From a virus, in the IMG/VR virus record IMGVR_UViG_3300035698_002642, positions 1 to 44,453 of that record: a stretch of DNA of 44,453 nt; one strand, 5' to 3'. A program made the position numbers and the translations under genes. Below are positions 18,547 through 25,696 of this stretch, one piece after another (the stretch's first letter is position 1; every line of letters begins with the position of its first letter). Under the pieces are notes generated by a model. That model saw only the letters and a list, made by a program, of their open reading frames with translations, searched no databases and was not told where the DNA came from.

Positions 18547-19199
18547 TAGCCAAGCCCAACGCCGACGCGGTTTCTCCTGTGACGCTTCACGCTGCGCATC
18601 TCGGCATCAGTGAAACTCGTTTCCAACGGAGCAACGTTTCTGGTCTCCAAATCCTTAAGACCTATAACGTCGTCGTGCATATTCTGAAGCTCTCTTGTTG
18701 CTGCGCGAAGAATGACGAGCTTGAAACTGGGAATCAGTGTGCCGTCTACGCCAGCCACATAAGTCACATCAATAATGTCGTTAGCGCTAGCAGTGGGGAT
18801 ATCCAGCCCAGTCTTTCGCACATAGAAATCGTCGGCCTCCACAAGAGTAAGTGGAGTGGCAGTTGACCCCTGCGAAGTAATCGTAACCGTAGTAATACTA
18901 ACAACAGGACTATGCTTCAGGAACAGAACGTAATCGTTGAGCATTACAACATCTGACTGCTGGCCAGTCGTGTTGAATCCAGAGTTTCTGAAATTTGGGC
19001 CGGTACGCGAACCGACATGAGCTGCCGGTACAACATATTGCTCCGTGAAAGACCGCTCAGTAACTGGGCGTCCAAGATAAGATTCTAACTCATCCTCAAG
19101 ACCATCAATGACCATCTGCGCAGCGTCCTCTTGACGATTGCTAAAGTCAATGTCCATGTACGTGAGTACATCTTCCACCGTAACTAGGTTAGCGGCCAC
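18546..19199 (-). CDS. Head-tail connector protein
   Basis: 217 aa, GTG start behind GGAGG. Residues 1-45 (LVTVEDVLTYMDIDFSNRQE..., GLEDELESYLGRPV) have the helical pattern of gp6/gp15-type connectors, which form the ring below the portal. The C-terminus is basic (KRHRRNRVG). It is first in the neck-tail run that leads to the sheath. Confidence 0.75.
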   Translation of the reverse strand: MAANLVTVEDVLTYMDIDFSNRQEDAAQMVIDGLEDELESYLGRPVTERSFTEQYVVPAAHVGSRTGPNFRNSGFNTTGQQSDVVMLNDYVLFLKHSPVVSITTVTITSQGSTATPLTLVEADDFYVRKTGLDIPTASANDIIDVTYVAGVDGTLIPSFKLVILRAATRELQNMHDDVIGLKDLETRNVAPLETSFTDAEMRSVKRHRRNRVGVGLG

Positions 19200-19210
19200 G
19201 GTATTCCTCC

Positions 19211-19495
19211 TCAGCCGCCGAAGCGACGAAGAATGTTAGCGATGCCGTTACGTGCCCTACCTACGATACCACCACGGCCTCTACCGGCTCCACGATTACC
19301 GCGGCCTCTACCGCCACGTGATGCGGCAGTTCCGGAAGCGTTTCGTGCATTTCGTCCACGATTAGCGTTACCGCGACCGCCACGACGCCCGCCACGCCCA
19401 CGACCGGCGTTACGGCCAGCAGACCTCTCTGTAATACGACGAGAACGCTCACTAGCGCTAATTTCCTCGTCCGACAAACTTGTTGGGACTGGCAT
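19211..19495 (-). CDS. Arg/Gly-rich (RGG-like) small protein
   Basis: 94 aa from ATG 19495, seven bases after AGGAGG; a TTG two codons upstream is less likely. Residues 1-25 are acidic/Ser-rich (SLSDEEISASERSRR). Residues 26-80 are almost only Arg, Gly, Asn and Ala with repeated RGRGG and GRGN units. The tail is hydrophobic-basic (NGIANILRRFGG). No known fold; RGG segments usually bind RNA or DNA. It lies between the dNMP kinase and the head-tail connector. Confidence 0.75.
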   Translation of the reverse strand: MPVPTSLSDEEISASERSRRITERSAGRNAGRGRGGRRGGRGNANRGRNARNASGTAASRGGRGRGNRGAGRGRGGIVGRARNGIANILRRFGG

Positions 19496-19539
19496 GTCCA
19501 AACCTCCTGAATTGACCCTACACTATAGGATACCGTGAA

Positions 19540-20169
19540 TCAGGGGGAGGTGGGCTGTACTACCAGCTCGTTGAACGCCTCTTCGGCCTCAATGCGCAGA
19601 TCTTCCATGTTTCCAGCGTTCACCAGCAGTCGATCCGGAACAAGGTCTAACCATGCCGTCTCAGATGCGTGCCCGTCCTTATTGACACCAAGGCTAGGTC
19701 GATCGATCCGAATAATGGTGCTGTCAGGCAAGCTACGTAAGGCTTCGTACTCATTCGGGAATCGTAGATCCGTTACTAGTACTAAGTCAACCTCGGTGGT
19801 AGCGACTCGTGCTCGGAGGAAATCAACCCACGTGGAGTCGCCTAGAATTCCACGAATGACTTCCGTGCCGAAGTATTGCAGAAGGCGACGAACTTCATCA
19901 TTCTCTTTGGCATTGTCATACCCAACGGTGTCGATCAAGTCAGCATATCTAACACCAGTCACGCCGGGTTGACCATTCTCGTCACCAAACGTACGCTCCT
20001 TGCGGAAGTCTACGTAAGGATTTAGCAAATACACCATGGCACGCAGTGGATCAGCGAACGCCATGCGCTCGGTGGTCATCCCGGCGTGCTCAGCGTACAC
20101 CTCAAACAACTCTGCTGCCGTGTCTTTACCAGAACGCTTAGCGCCCATAAAGCCGATAACACGTGCCAT
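19540..20169 (-). CDS. Deoxynucleoside monophosphate kinase (T4 gp1-like)
   Basis: 209 aa, ATG with AGGA upstream. The P-loop GAKRSGKDT is at residues ~9-17, followed by a Phe-Ala-Asp-Pro-Leu segment (MAFADPLRAM), LLQYFGTEVIRG and VLVTDLRFPNEYEAL, a pattern of phage dNMP kinases. It would phosphorylate dNMPs to dNDPs in the cytoplasm, in the same nucleotide-supply pathway as the class II reductase encoded nearby. It is set among structural genes, just before the neck module. Confidence 0.88.
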   Translation of the reverse strand: MARVIGFMGAKRSGKDTAAELFEVYAEHAGMTTERMAFADPLRAMVYLLNPYVDFRKERTFGDENGQPGVTGVRYADLIDTVGYDNAKENDEVRRLLQYFGTEVIRGILGDSTWVDFLRARVATTEVDLVLVTDLRFPNEYEALRSLPDSTIIRIDRPSLGVNKDGHASETAWLDLVPDRLLVNAGNMEDLRIEAEEAFNELVVQPTSP

Positions 20170-20176
20170 AACTATC

Positions 20177-20557
20177 CTACGTTCGTTCTAGTCGCCATTG
20201 AGTTCTCACAATCTGATGTACCCGCTGTCGGGTAAGTCCGAATTTATCGCCAATCTGGGCAAGACTTAATCCGGATTCCGCCAATGCGTAAATCTTAGTG
20301 TCACGCTCTTTAAGAGTCAAATCTTCGCGAGGCCCAGGAGCCAATGGCCCCCACTTCCAGCCAGCGTAGCCCTCAAGCAACGACACACGCCAAGCGGCAA
20401 GCTTCTCCTGACGATACCGGGTCCGCTGATAGCTAACCCACGTGCCAAGACTCACCTTGCCCTCCATATGACCTATAGGCACTAAAGCATCTCCCACGCG
20501 CTGAACGTATTTATCCAGTGCACGAATATTGAGATCCCAACGAGCAGATTGATCCAT
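20177..20557 (-). CDS. Helicase-associated (HA) domain plus sigma-region-4-type HTH protein
   Basis: 126 aa. Residues ~5-72 carry the helicase-associated pattern (W..N...L..YV...GDALVP..H, LGTWVSYQRTRYR, LEGYAGWKWG). Residues ~85-124 are a helix-turn-helix resembling sigma-70 region 4 (LSLAQIGDKFGLTRQRVHQIV). HA domains occur in tandem in actinobacterial and phage DNA-binding proteins. The pair suggests a sequence-specific DNA-binding regulator. The start lies six bases after a -10 box, so the message is probably leaderless. Confidence 0.85.
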   Translation of the reverse strand: MDQSARWDLNIRALDKYVQRVGDALVPIGHMEGKVSLGTWVSYQRTRYRQEKLAAWRVSLLEGYAGWKWGPLAPGPREDLTLKERDTKIYALAESGLSLAQIGDKFGLTRQRVHQIVRTQWRLERT

Positions 20558-20563
20558 ACCACC

Positions 20564-20592
20564 ATACTAGTGAACGGTCAAGTCTGTGTCAA
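20564..20592 (-). promoter_or_regulatory. Sigma-70-type promoter for the HA/HTH gene
   Basis: TTGACA at 20592-20587 and TAGTAT at 20569-20564 with a 17-base spacer. Only six bases separate the -10 box from the ATG at 20557, so transcription would begin at about the start codon (leaderless). The -35 box overlaps the stop codon of the upstream gene. Confidence 0.75.
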
Positions 20593-20942
20593 CCAATCTC
20601 CACGATGTCTGCCACGTTCCGGAGAAACGCCTGCGGCTGATCGGCGGATACCCATTTCTCATTCAACTCCACAAGATCCATACCACCAGCAGCTTCCAGA
20701 AGATCCCAAATCATAGCGAACTGCAAAGCGCACCCGCACGGAACCGCCAACTGCATCGACCAGTAATCCTCTGAGAGATAAGACTGATTCACGCCGCACA
20801 CCAATCCAACAGCAGCAGGCAAGCTCACGCCGTCCTCCGCCACCAACACAAATCGTGCCCAGCCAACATCACGCAACAGCCGAGCCACCTCGCGCACGTC
20901 CCTATCCAGATTCATAAAGTGTGCCTCGGAAAGCATCATCAT
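20589..20942 (-). CDS. Hypothetical protein, 117 aa
   Basis: Not recognised. Opens with three Met codons (ATGATGATG) behind GAGGGTGG; a further ATG at 20915 is also possible. Contains DRDVREVARLLRDVGWARFVLVAEDG, then two Cys-Gly pairs (VCGV, PCGCA), and ends acidic. It overlaps the upstream gene by about 40 bases, so the two are probably one unit. No membrane helix or enzyme motif. Confidence 0.65.
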   Translation of the reverse strand: MMMLSEAHFMNLDRDVREVARLLRDVGWARFVLVAEDGVSLPAAVGLVCGVNQSYLSEDYWSMQLAVPCGCALQFAMIWDLLEAAGGMDLVELNEKWVSADQPQAFLRNVADIVEIG

Positions 20943-21153
20943 CCACCCTCATCGTTGTACTTATCAAGCACGCACCACACACGTTAACTTGGCGAGACGC
21001 GTCAATGAGATCTCTGTGAGTCTCGTACACGTCGTCGTCAGTGCCGCAACACTGACATCGCAAATTAGAATGCCAAACCAAACCCTTATCTTCCAGCACA
21101 TGCAGCGCCTTCACAATGCCAGTCATAGTCACTTTAGTTGAATACTCTTGCAT
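20902..21153 (-). CDS. Small protein with two CxxC pairs (zinc-ribbon-like)
   Basis: 83 aa from ATG 21153. A longer frame to 21192 exists but would run through the terminator hairpin at 21179-21202, so the internal ATG is preferred. CQCC and CGAC pairs about 28 residues apart could bind one zinc. The N-terminal helix (GIVKALHVLEDKGLVWH) has winged-helix character. First gene after the terminator, with TAGACT seven bases before the ATG, so it may also be leaderless. Confidence 0.65.
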   Translation of the reverse strand: MQEYSTKVTMTGIVKALHVLEDKGLVWHSNLRCQCCGTDDDVYETHRDLIDASRQVNVCGACLISTTMRVDDDAFRGTLYESG

Positions 21154-21175
21154 GTGATAAAGTCTAGTAAACCAG

Positions 21176-21202
21176 AAAGGCCCGACACGCAAGTGCCGGA
21201 CC
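21176..21202 (-). terminator. Rho-independent terminator after the ribonucleotide reductase gene
   Basis: On the minus strand GGTCCGGCAC-TTGC-GTGTCGGGCC is a 10-bp stem with a 4-base loop, followed by TTT. It separates the reductase transcript from the following small-gene operon. Confidence 0.75.
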
Positions 21203-21477
21203 TATCCTTCGCCTTCTCGTAGACCCCCGACCATACAGGGTCAGTCAGAAAAGGGTCACCTCCTGTCAATTTGCGTTGGCCGGAATACCGGTCTCAACCC
21301 AAAGTGATGAGATTACAAACATACGCGCTTTGGCGCTTAAACGTGGAAATAGTATGAGATGTCATAAGATTCTTCCTTCGTCCGTCTGCTGAGTTCACAC
21401 TTCTAGCTTACCTCACTTGCGCTATCCATTCCGCTACCTTATCCAGGTCAACACGGCGATTGTATCTGCGGCAACTG

Positions 21478-23508
21478 CTACCTAACTGGGCAGCTTCCTG
21501 ATGCACATTCATCTTCCAGATCCAGGTCAGCCGTAGATCCTAGGATGCGTTCGCCCACGCCCTGCACCGAAGTGCTCAAGTCAATGAATTCCCTCTCAGT
21601 GATCTCGCGCATTGGAGCCTGCTCAAAACCATGATCGTCGTGGAGTAGGAAGCTAACAGACTTCATAGCGTGCCAATGTTCCTTTAAGTAAGCACGAATC
21701 TCATCAAGCTCTTCTGCCCTGTAGTAGACAGTTACAGACACGGCGTTGTCGGCCCACACCCTTTGGAGCAGGCGAACGATGTCCATTTGTGCCACAGCCG
21801 TGATGTCTTCAGCCAGCAGAGTATCCGATGGGAACTCGCAAGGGAAGTCCACGATCATTGTACGGTCGTCGTCAGTGCCGTCAAACTTCTTCAACGGGTA
21901 CACGTGGTAGCCGCGCTGCTTGCAGTACGGGATGAGCATGTGGTTAGAAGCGATACGCATGCCCTTGACCCAGAATCGCGAGAACCCTGGATGGACGCCC
22001 GGTGTGCAACCGAATAGGAGACTTAGCGTCCCTGAAGGCTTAACGCAGGTAAGGCGAACTGACTCTGGCCATCCGCGGAATGCGGACCACAATGCGTCTG
22101 TTTCACGTAGATGCAGATAGGTAGCGTCGAGCCAGTCGATCTTGTCAACGGCCTGAGCAATTCCAGTGACGCCCAATCCCAATCTCATGTTGCGAGAAGT
22201 GATGTCGTCAGATTGACGGTCCAAATACGGCATAGCTGCGATTGCCTTCTGTACCTTGTACAGCAGAACAGATACGTCCTTCAGTTCTTCCTCAGAGGCC
22301 ATCCTAGGCAGATTAATCTCAGCTAAGTTACAAGACTCGCGATCGGCCAACGGGATCTCAGCACAAGGATTGACGCCGACAATAGTCATATCAGGACGGC
22401 TCTCCCCGGTACGGCCAAACAACTGCGACTGGTCAAGATTGAAGAAGCCATAAGGCTCCCCCTTGCCCTCAAACCCGGCCCACAGATTCTGTGAGAACGC
22501 CTCATCAACATCCGTCGTAACCTTCGTCATCTGCGCAGCCGTCATGTACACGCTGTTGTTAGACATAGCACGTTCGTTAGGAATATTGCCCGTGTCCCAA
22601 CGCTTTGCCCACATGTAGTCAGCATCATCCAAATCGCCCAAAGCTATCTCAGCCGAACGACGGACATTACCGGCCACCACAATCGACCCAATGATGTTCA
22701 TAATGTCGAGAACTTCAACCGACTTAAGATGGCGGTTCTCAGCCCTATCAAGCAAAGCGCAGATCTTTGTCACTCCCTCAATGAGAATGCCCGGACCGGA
22801 AGCAGTACCGCCAAATCCGTGAATAAGGGTGCCCTTATCGCGAACAAGCTGCGTGGAGTAAGAAAGAGTATTTGGGTCGTCCTTGCCGCCCAAGTAAGCA
22901 CTAATGATGCGGAAGATAAGATCTCCCCACCCTTCACGCTTGTCAGGGACAATGAAATCAGAATCACTCATGTCGCGGTGCACGACCGTAGCTTTGCGAA
23001 CTACGCCAAGACGTTCCGGCTTATCACAGGAAAACCCGACACCGCCACCCAACATCAAACGCTCAATAGACCATTGGAAGTCGGACACGCGCCCAACATC
23101 AACAAACCAGCAGTTGACAAGCGAATCGCCGCCCAGTCGCTCATTGTTCACAGTGCCAAGCTGCCAAAGTGCTCTGCCGGACGGCAGACCCTTCAGATAG
23201 AACATGTAGTCGTAGAGCCGTCTAAGCTCAGACATGCTCAACTCGGCACCGACGTTCTGCGCACCGTTGACAACGCGCTGCACGGTCTCGTGCCACTCCT
23301 CAGTGCGTTCCACGATTGCTTCGCCCCACTCGTTCAGGATAGGGTCACCGTTGAACTGTGTAGCGTACACCGGGCGAGCATACGTGCGCTTAAACGTCAC
23401 GTATCCTAGGCCACCAAACCCCCAGTCAGGAACCAAGTCTGCATATCTAGCTGCTTCCGCATCCGAGATAATTGCGTGTGTGCGAGTGGTTGATTCCACC
23501 AATGTCAT
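21478..23508 (-). CDS. nrdJ: Class II (adenosylcobalamin-dependent) ribonucleotide reductase
   Basis: 676 aa, ATG behind AAGGAG. Resembles the monomeric triphosphate reductase of Lactobacillus leichmannii (739 aa). Visible features: SLVNCWF (half of the active-site Cys pair), GGGVGFS and GNVRRSAEI substrate/effector regions, NPCAEIPL near residue 380 (catalytic Cys and Glu), VKPSGTLSLLFG, and a C-terminal CASGSCPVR redox pair. It would reduce ribonucleotides to deoxyribonucleotides using coenzyme B12 from the host. No partner small subunit is needed. A 275-base gap follows, then a terminator, so it is a separate unit from the neck genes. Confidence 0.9.
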   Translation of the reverse strand: MTLVESTTRTHAIISDAEAARYADLVPDWGFGGLGYVTFKRTYARPVYATQFNGDPILNEWGEAIVERTEEWHETVQRVVNGAQNVGAELSMSELRRLYDYMFYLKGLPSGRALWQLGTVNNERLGGDSLVNCWFVDVGRVSDFQWSIERLMLGGGVGFSCDKPERLGVVRKATVVHRDMSDSDFIVPDKREGWGDLIFRIISAYLGGKDDPNTLSYSTQLVRDKGTLIHGFGGTASGPGILIEGVTKICALLDRAENRHLKSVEVLDIMNIIGSIVVAGNVRRSAEIALGDLDDADYMWAKRWDTGNIPNERAMSNNSVYMTAAQMTKVTTDVDEAFSQNLWAGFEGKGEPYGFFNLDQSQLFGRTGESRPDMTIVGVNPCAEIPLADRESCNLAEINLPRMASEEELKDVSVLLYKVQKAIAAMPYLDRQSDDITSRNMRLGLGVTGIAQAVDKIDWLDATYLHLRETDALWSAFRGWPESVRLTCVKPSGTLSLLFGCTPGVHPGFSRFWVKGMRIASNHMLIPYCKQRGYHVYPLKKFDGTDDDRTMIVDFPCEFPSDTLLAEDITAVAQMDIVRLLQRVWADNAVSVTVYYRAEELDEIRAYLKEHWHAMKSVSFLLHDDHGFEQAPMREITEREFIDLSTSVQGVGERILGSTADLDLEDECASGSCPVR

Positions 23509-23589
23509 TATGTTCTCCTTGAGAGCTTTAAGCGGTCGTGAATGAGGGGTGGGTTGCTATCTTAGAACACGTAAGACGTATTGAAAGTG

Positions 23590-23907
23590 TTAAGCTAACC
23601 CTAAATTTCGTGCCTTCGCCTCAGTAATCCACGAACCCCTCGCTGCCGCAACAACTCTCGTCTTCCGCTTCGGTGTTATCCACCGATCCTCGAAAACATC
23701 ATCAGTTACATAGAACGTCTTTGGGCTAGTATCCTCAACGGCACCCCAGTTAACACGAGGCGTTCCGTCATGTGAATCACCTGTGCAGTTACCCGTGGGG
23801 TCTCCGCATACGATACACGCGCCTTCTGCTCTTAGAATTTCTACACGCCCTGAAAGGATGTGTTGCCTAGGACGGTCATGTCCGCGGTTCTGTGAGTAGA
23901 AGACCAT
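23590..23907 (-). CDS. Hypothetical protein with CxxC motif, 105 aa
   Basis: Not recognised. Residues ~28-40 carry CIVCGDPTGNC, a possible zinc knuckle. The C-terminal half is basic (RWITPKRKTRVVAAARGSW) and ends ITEAKARNLGLA. No Shine-Dalgarno site is visible; a TATGAT box lies five bases before the ATG. It is the first gene after the terminator that closes the tRNA block. Confidence 0.7.
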   Translation of the reverse strand: MVFYSQNRGHDRPRQHILSGRVEILRAEGACIVCGDPTGNCTGDSHDGTPRVNWGAVEDTSPKTFYVTDDVFEDRWITPKRKTRVVAAARGSWITEAKARNLGLA

Positions 23908-23912
23908 GATCT

Positions 23913-23942
23913 ATCATAGCTCGCCGCAACCTAGTGAGGCAA
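23913..23942 (-). promoter_or_regulatory. Probable promoter for the gene at 23590-23907
   Basis: TTGCCT at 23942-23937 and TATGAT at 23918-23913 with an 18-base spacer. The -10 box is five bases from the ATG, implying a leaderless transcript. It sits just after the tRNA-block terminator. Confidence 0.6.
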
Positions 23943-23954
23943 GAGATTGACACC

Positions 23955-23988
23955 AAAAATGCAACAACCGTCCCATAAAGGACGGTTG
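23955..23988 (-). terminator. Terminator closing the tRNA block
   Basis: A 9-bp stem (CAACCGTCC / GGACGGTTG on either strand) with a 6-base loop, followed on the minus strand by TTGCATTTTT. It lies eight bases beyond the last tRNA. Confidence 0.75.
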
Positions 23989-23996
23989 CGCTTAGA

Positions 23997-24084
23997 TGGA
24001 GGAAGGTAGGAGAGTTGAACTCCTAGAACCTTTTACAGTTCAACTGCTTTCAAGGCAGTCTGCGTCACCAATTGCCGACCTTCC
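23997..24084 (-). tRNA. tRNA-Ser(TGA)
   Basis: 88 nt including encoded CCA. Acceptor GGAAGGT/ACCTTCC pairs fully; anticodon stem ACTGC/GCAGT with loop CTTGAAA; long variable arm as expected for Ser; T-loop TTCAACT. The discriminator is T, unusual for serine. Confidence 0.9.
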
Positions 24085-24149
24085 GAGTGTGCCCTTGTCT
24101 CTAATAGGGAGGAACACGTGCCCGTAGGTTCGACATTAGAACCATGACG

Positions 24150-24234
24150 CGGATAGTGAGGGAGTCGAACCCCCAGAGGAGCTTATCCCTCAACTGTTTT
24201 CGAAACAGTGTGCGTCGCCAATTGCCGACTATCC
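24150..24234 (-). tRNA. tRNA-Ser(CGA)
   Basis: 85 nt, no encoded CCA. Acceptor GGATAGT/ACTATCC; anticodon stem ACTGT/ACAGT with loop TTCGAAA; long variable arm; discriminator G, the usual serine identity base. It shares the GGCAATTGG D-region with the neighbouring Ser gene, so the two are likely paralogues. Confidence 0.9.
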
Positions 24235-24241
24235 AATATAG

Positions 24242-24321
24242 CGCCCCCGGAGGGAATCGAACCCCCACGCTTCCATTTCCCGACAAAGCACGGCTTAGAA
24301 AACCGCTGGGCATACGGAGGC
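24242..24321 (-). tRNA. Atypical tRNA lacking a normal D arm, anticodon probably TCT
   Basis: 80 nt. Acceptor GCCTCCG/CGGGGGC pairs at all seven positions (one wobble) and the T arm GGGGG-TTCGATT-CCCTC is normal. Only about eight bases (TATGCCCA) separate the acceptor from the apparent anticodon stem GCGGT/GCCGT (loop TTTCTAA), so there is no room for a D arm. A 5-bp long variable arm (GCTTT/GAAGC) is present. Could be a D-armless class II-like tRNA, a decayed gene, or mis-registered. Identity as Arg is uncertain. Confidence 0.5.
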
Positions 24322-24360
24322 TTGTGTCTCTAGAGTAGCACTCTTAGAGACTCCTGTCAA

Positions 24361-24621
24361 TTAAGCAGGTACTGAAGACGACTTAGCCTTGGACTTTGCC
24401 TTAGCCTTCTTAGGAGCTTCAGCGACCGTATGCTGGTGGAAGCACTCGACTTCCTTGTCCTGAATAGCTAGACGCTTACGATTAGAAACGTTAACGCCAC
24501 CCATGTCCATAAACAGGCAGTACAGATATCCGTCCGCAATCTCGCGCACAGTGTACTTCTCGTTGGATCCGAAGGAGAACTCATCCCCGATATTCAAATC
24601 ACTCATCTTGCATCGCACCAT
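24361..24621 (-). CDS. Small hypothetical protein, 86 aa, Lys/Ala tail
   Basis: Starts at ATG 24621, six bases after AGGGAG. The same frame is open much further upstream but would run through the tRNA-Arg gene at 24671-24740, so the internal start is chosen. Begins MVRCKMSDLNIGDEF, a short beta-rich core (KYTVREIADGYLYCLFMDMG), and ends in an AKAKSKAKS tail that could bind nucleic acid. Function unknown. It sits between two tRNA genes. Confidence 0.7.
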   Translation of the reverse strand: MVRCKMSDLNIGDEFSFGSNEKYTVREIADGYLYCLFMDMGGVNVSNRKRLAIQDKEVECFHQHTVAEAPKKAKAKSKAKSSSVPA

Positions 24622-24670
24622 AGTAAACTCCCTCATCGAACGTTCCACTATGTAGTATAGGGCAAACTCG

Positions 24671-24740
24671 CACCCCTGGCAGGAATCGAACCTGCACGAC
24701 CGGATTAGGAATCCAGAATCCAGTATCCACTGGCAGGGGT
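24671..24740 (-). tRNA. tRNA-Arg(CCT)
   Basis: 70 nt, no encoded CCA. Acceptor ACCCCTG/CAGGGGT; anticodon stem CTGGA/TCCGG with loop TTCCTAA; T arm GCAGG-TTCGATT-CCTGC. The D region is short. Discriminator G. It starts six bases after the stop of the DUF1353 gene. Confidence 0.85.
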
Positions 24741-24745
24741 CTGTA

Positions 24746-25201
24746 TTAGCGCAGCATCCTCCAGGAAGGATTAGCCGCATATGACTTTTGACTAGATCGG
24801 AACGCAACCCAACCGCCGACACGGAGCGCAGCCCACATCAACCATCTCTGGGTCGCCCTACGAGGACCGCGGCCAACCATCGCCATAACGTCCTTAAACG
24901 CATCGTCAGCCTCTTTACGGCTGTACTGGGCAGTTCCAGAGTACATGTAGTCGTGGAAGTACGCACCGACTCTCTGAGGGCCTGTGGAGCCTGTCTGCCA
25001 CCAACGGAAGATCCAGGGGATCGAAGCGAAGTCCGTCATAAACCCGTTAGGCACGTTGATCCTGCGCACACCGTCACAGTAAGAAGCGGTTCCTTCTATA
25101 ACCCATGTCCTCCACTCGTGATCGGAAGGAATCCGACCATCTAGAATGGCTAGCTCGGCTAGCGGAGTGAGGCTCTTTGGTGGCTTAAGTACGGATCCCA
25201 T
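24746..25201 (-). CDS. DUF1353 family protein
   Basis: 151 aa. Contains the DUF1353 signature: a V(P)NGFMTDFASIPW segment, then YFHDYMY, then R.EADDAFKDVMA. In other phages the family is small, of unknown biochemical role, and usually found near lysis or tail genes. Here it lies between the RNase P RNA and tRNA-Arg. No clear Shine-Dalgarno; TAGGCT six bases before the ATG could be a leaderless promoter. Confidence 0.85.
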   Translation of the reverse strand: MGSVLKPPKSLTPLAELAILDGRIPSDHEWRTWVIEGTASYCDGVRRINVPNGFMTDFASIPWIFRWWQTGSTGPQRVGAYFHDYMYSGTAQYSRKEADDAFKDVMAMVGRGPRRATQRWLMWAALRVGGWVAFRSSQKSYAANPSWRMLR

Positions 25202-25240
25202 ACTTATAGCCTACAGCCTGTAACTGAAGACGAAGATTAA

Positions 25241-25606
25241 GTGATAGATGAGATGACGTATACCCAGGATTCTGTCCAAGGACTCGTTACCAAGTATCCA
25301 ATGTGTGACCATCTATCTATGCCCCCTACCCGTGCCGTTATGACCTAGCCGGTCCGACACTGCTTGAGGTTGCTACTGGTAGTGCAGGCAGCCACCCATG
25401 TCGCCATGGATGCTGAGAGTCTCTTACACTCTCTTTCTCACCCTTACCTCCCCGCATAGGCCGAAGCCCTTAAAGCCGGAGGCGGTCATTCTCTTCCCTG
25501 CATTCGTGACCTCGCGACCACCCGGCTATCGCCGGTACCATGCTATGAGTAGTCCTGAGGTTCCTCAGCGTTCCCGCCGCAGCCACCCCGACTTCTCATC
25601 TATCAC
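25241..25606 (-). ncRNA. rnpB: RNase P RNA (bacterial type A-like), phage-encoded
   Basis: 366 nt on the minus strand. The ends form a perfect 13-bp P1 helix (25606-25594 with 25253-25241). Conserved elements appear in the correct order: GAGGAA..TCAGGAC (CR-I, about 25568-25552); AGGTAAGGGTGAGAAAG (25449-25433), close to the universal AGGUAAGGGUGAAA element; GTAAGAG (25427-25421) in the P12 region; a CCATG-GCGA-CATGG hairpin; AGATGG; and ACAGAATCCTGG near the 3' end (CR-V). The P4 strands CTCAGGA (25559-25553) and TCCTGGG (25269-25263) pair over 7 bp although differing from E. coli, a compensatory pattern. The function is endonucleolytic maturation of tRNA 5' ends. It begins six bases after tRNA-Arg(TCG), so tRNA processing probably also releases its 5' end. 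Confidence 0.88.
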
Positions 25607-25611
25607 TTTAG

Positions 25612-25684
25612 TACCCTCGGAGAGATTTGAACTCCCGACACCCGCGTCCGAAGCGCGGTGCTCTGTCCCCTGAGCTACGAAGGC
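25612..25684 (-). tRNA. tRNA-Arg(TCG)
   Basis: 73 nt, no CCA. Acceptor GCCTTCG/CGAGGGT, D arm GCTC/GAGC, anticodon stem CCGCG/CGCGG with loop CTTCGGA, T-loop TTCAAAT. Discriminator A followed by CTAA, then the RNase P RNA. Confidence 0.95.
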
Positions 25685-25696
25685 TTGACTAGACCG

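Noticed and set aside
21203-21477. Leader peptide or orphan gene downstream of the reductase (an AGGAGGTGA without a start codon; a 23-codon frame)
   Set aside because: No start codon at proper spacing for the first and no recognisable product for the second.
24242-24321. Amber-suppressor reading (anticodon CTA) of the atypical tRNA
   Set aside because: The stem register that would give CTA has only three pairs; TCT fits better.
24622-24822. N-terminal extension of the 86-aa protein
   Set aside because: It would read through tRNA-Arg(CCT) and has no better ribosome-binding site.
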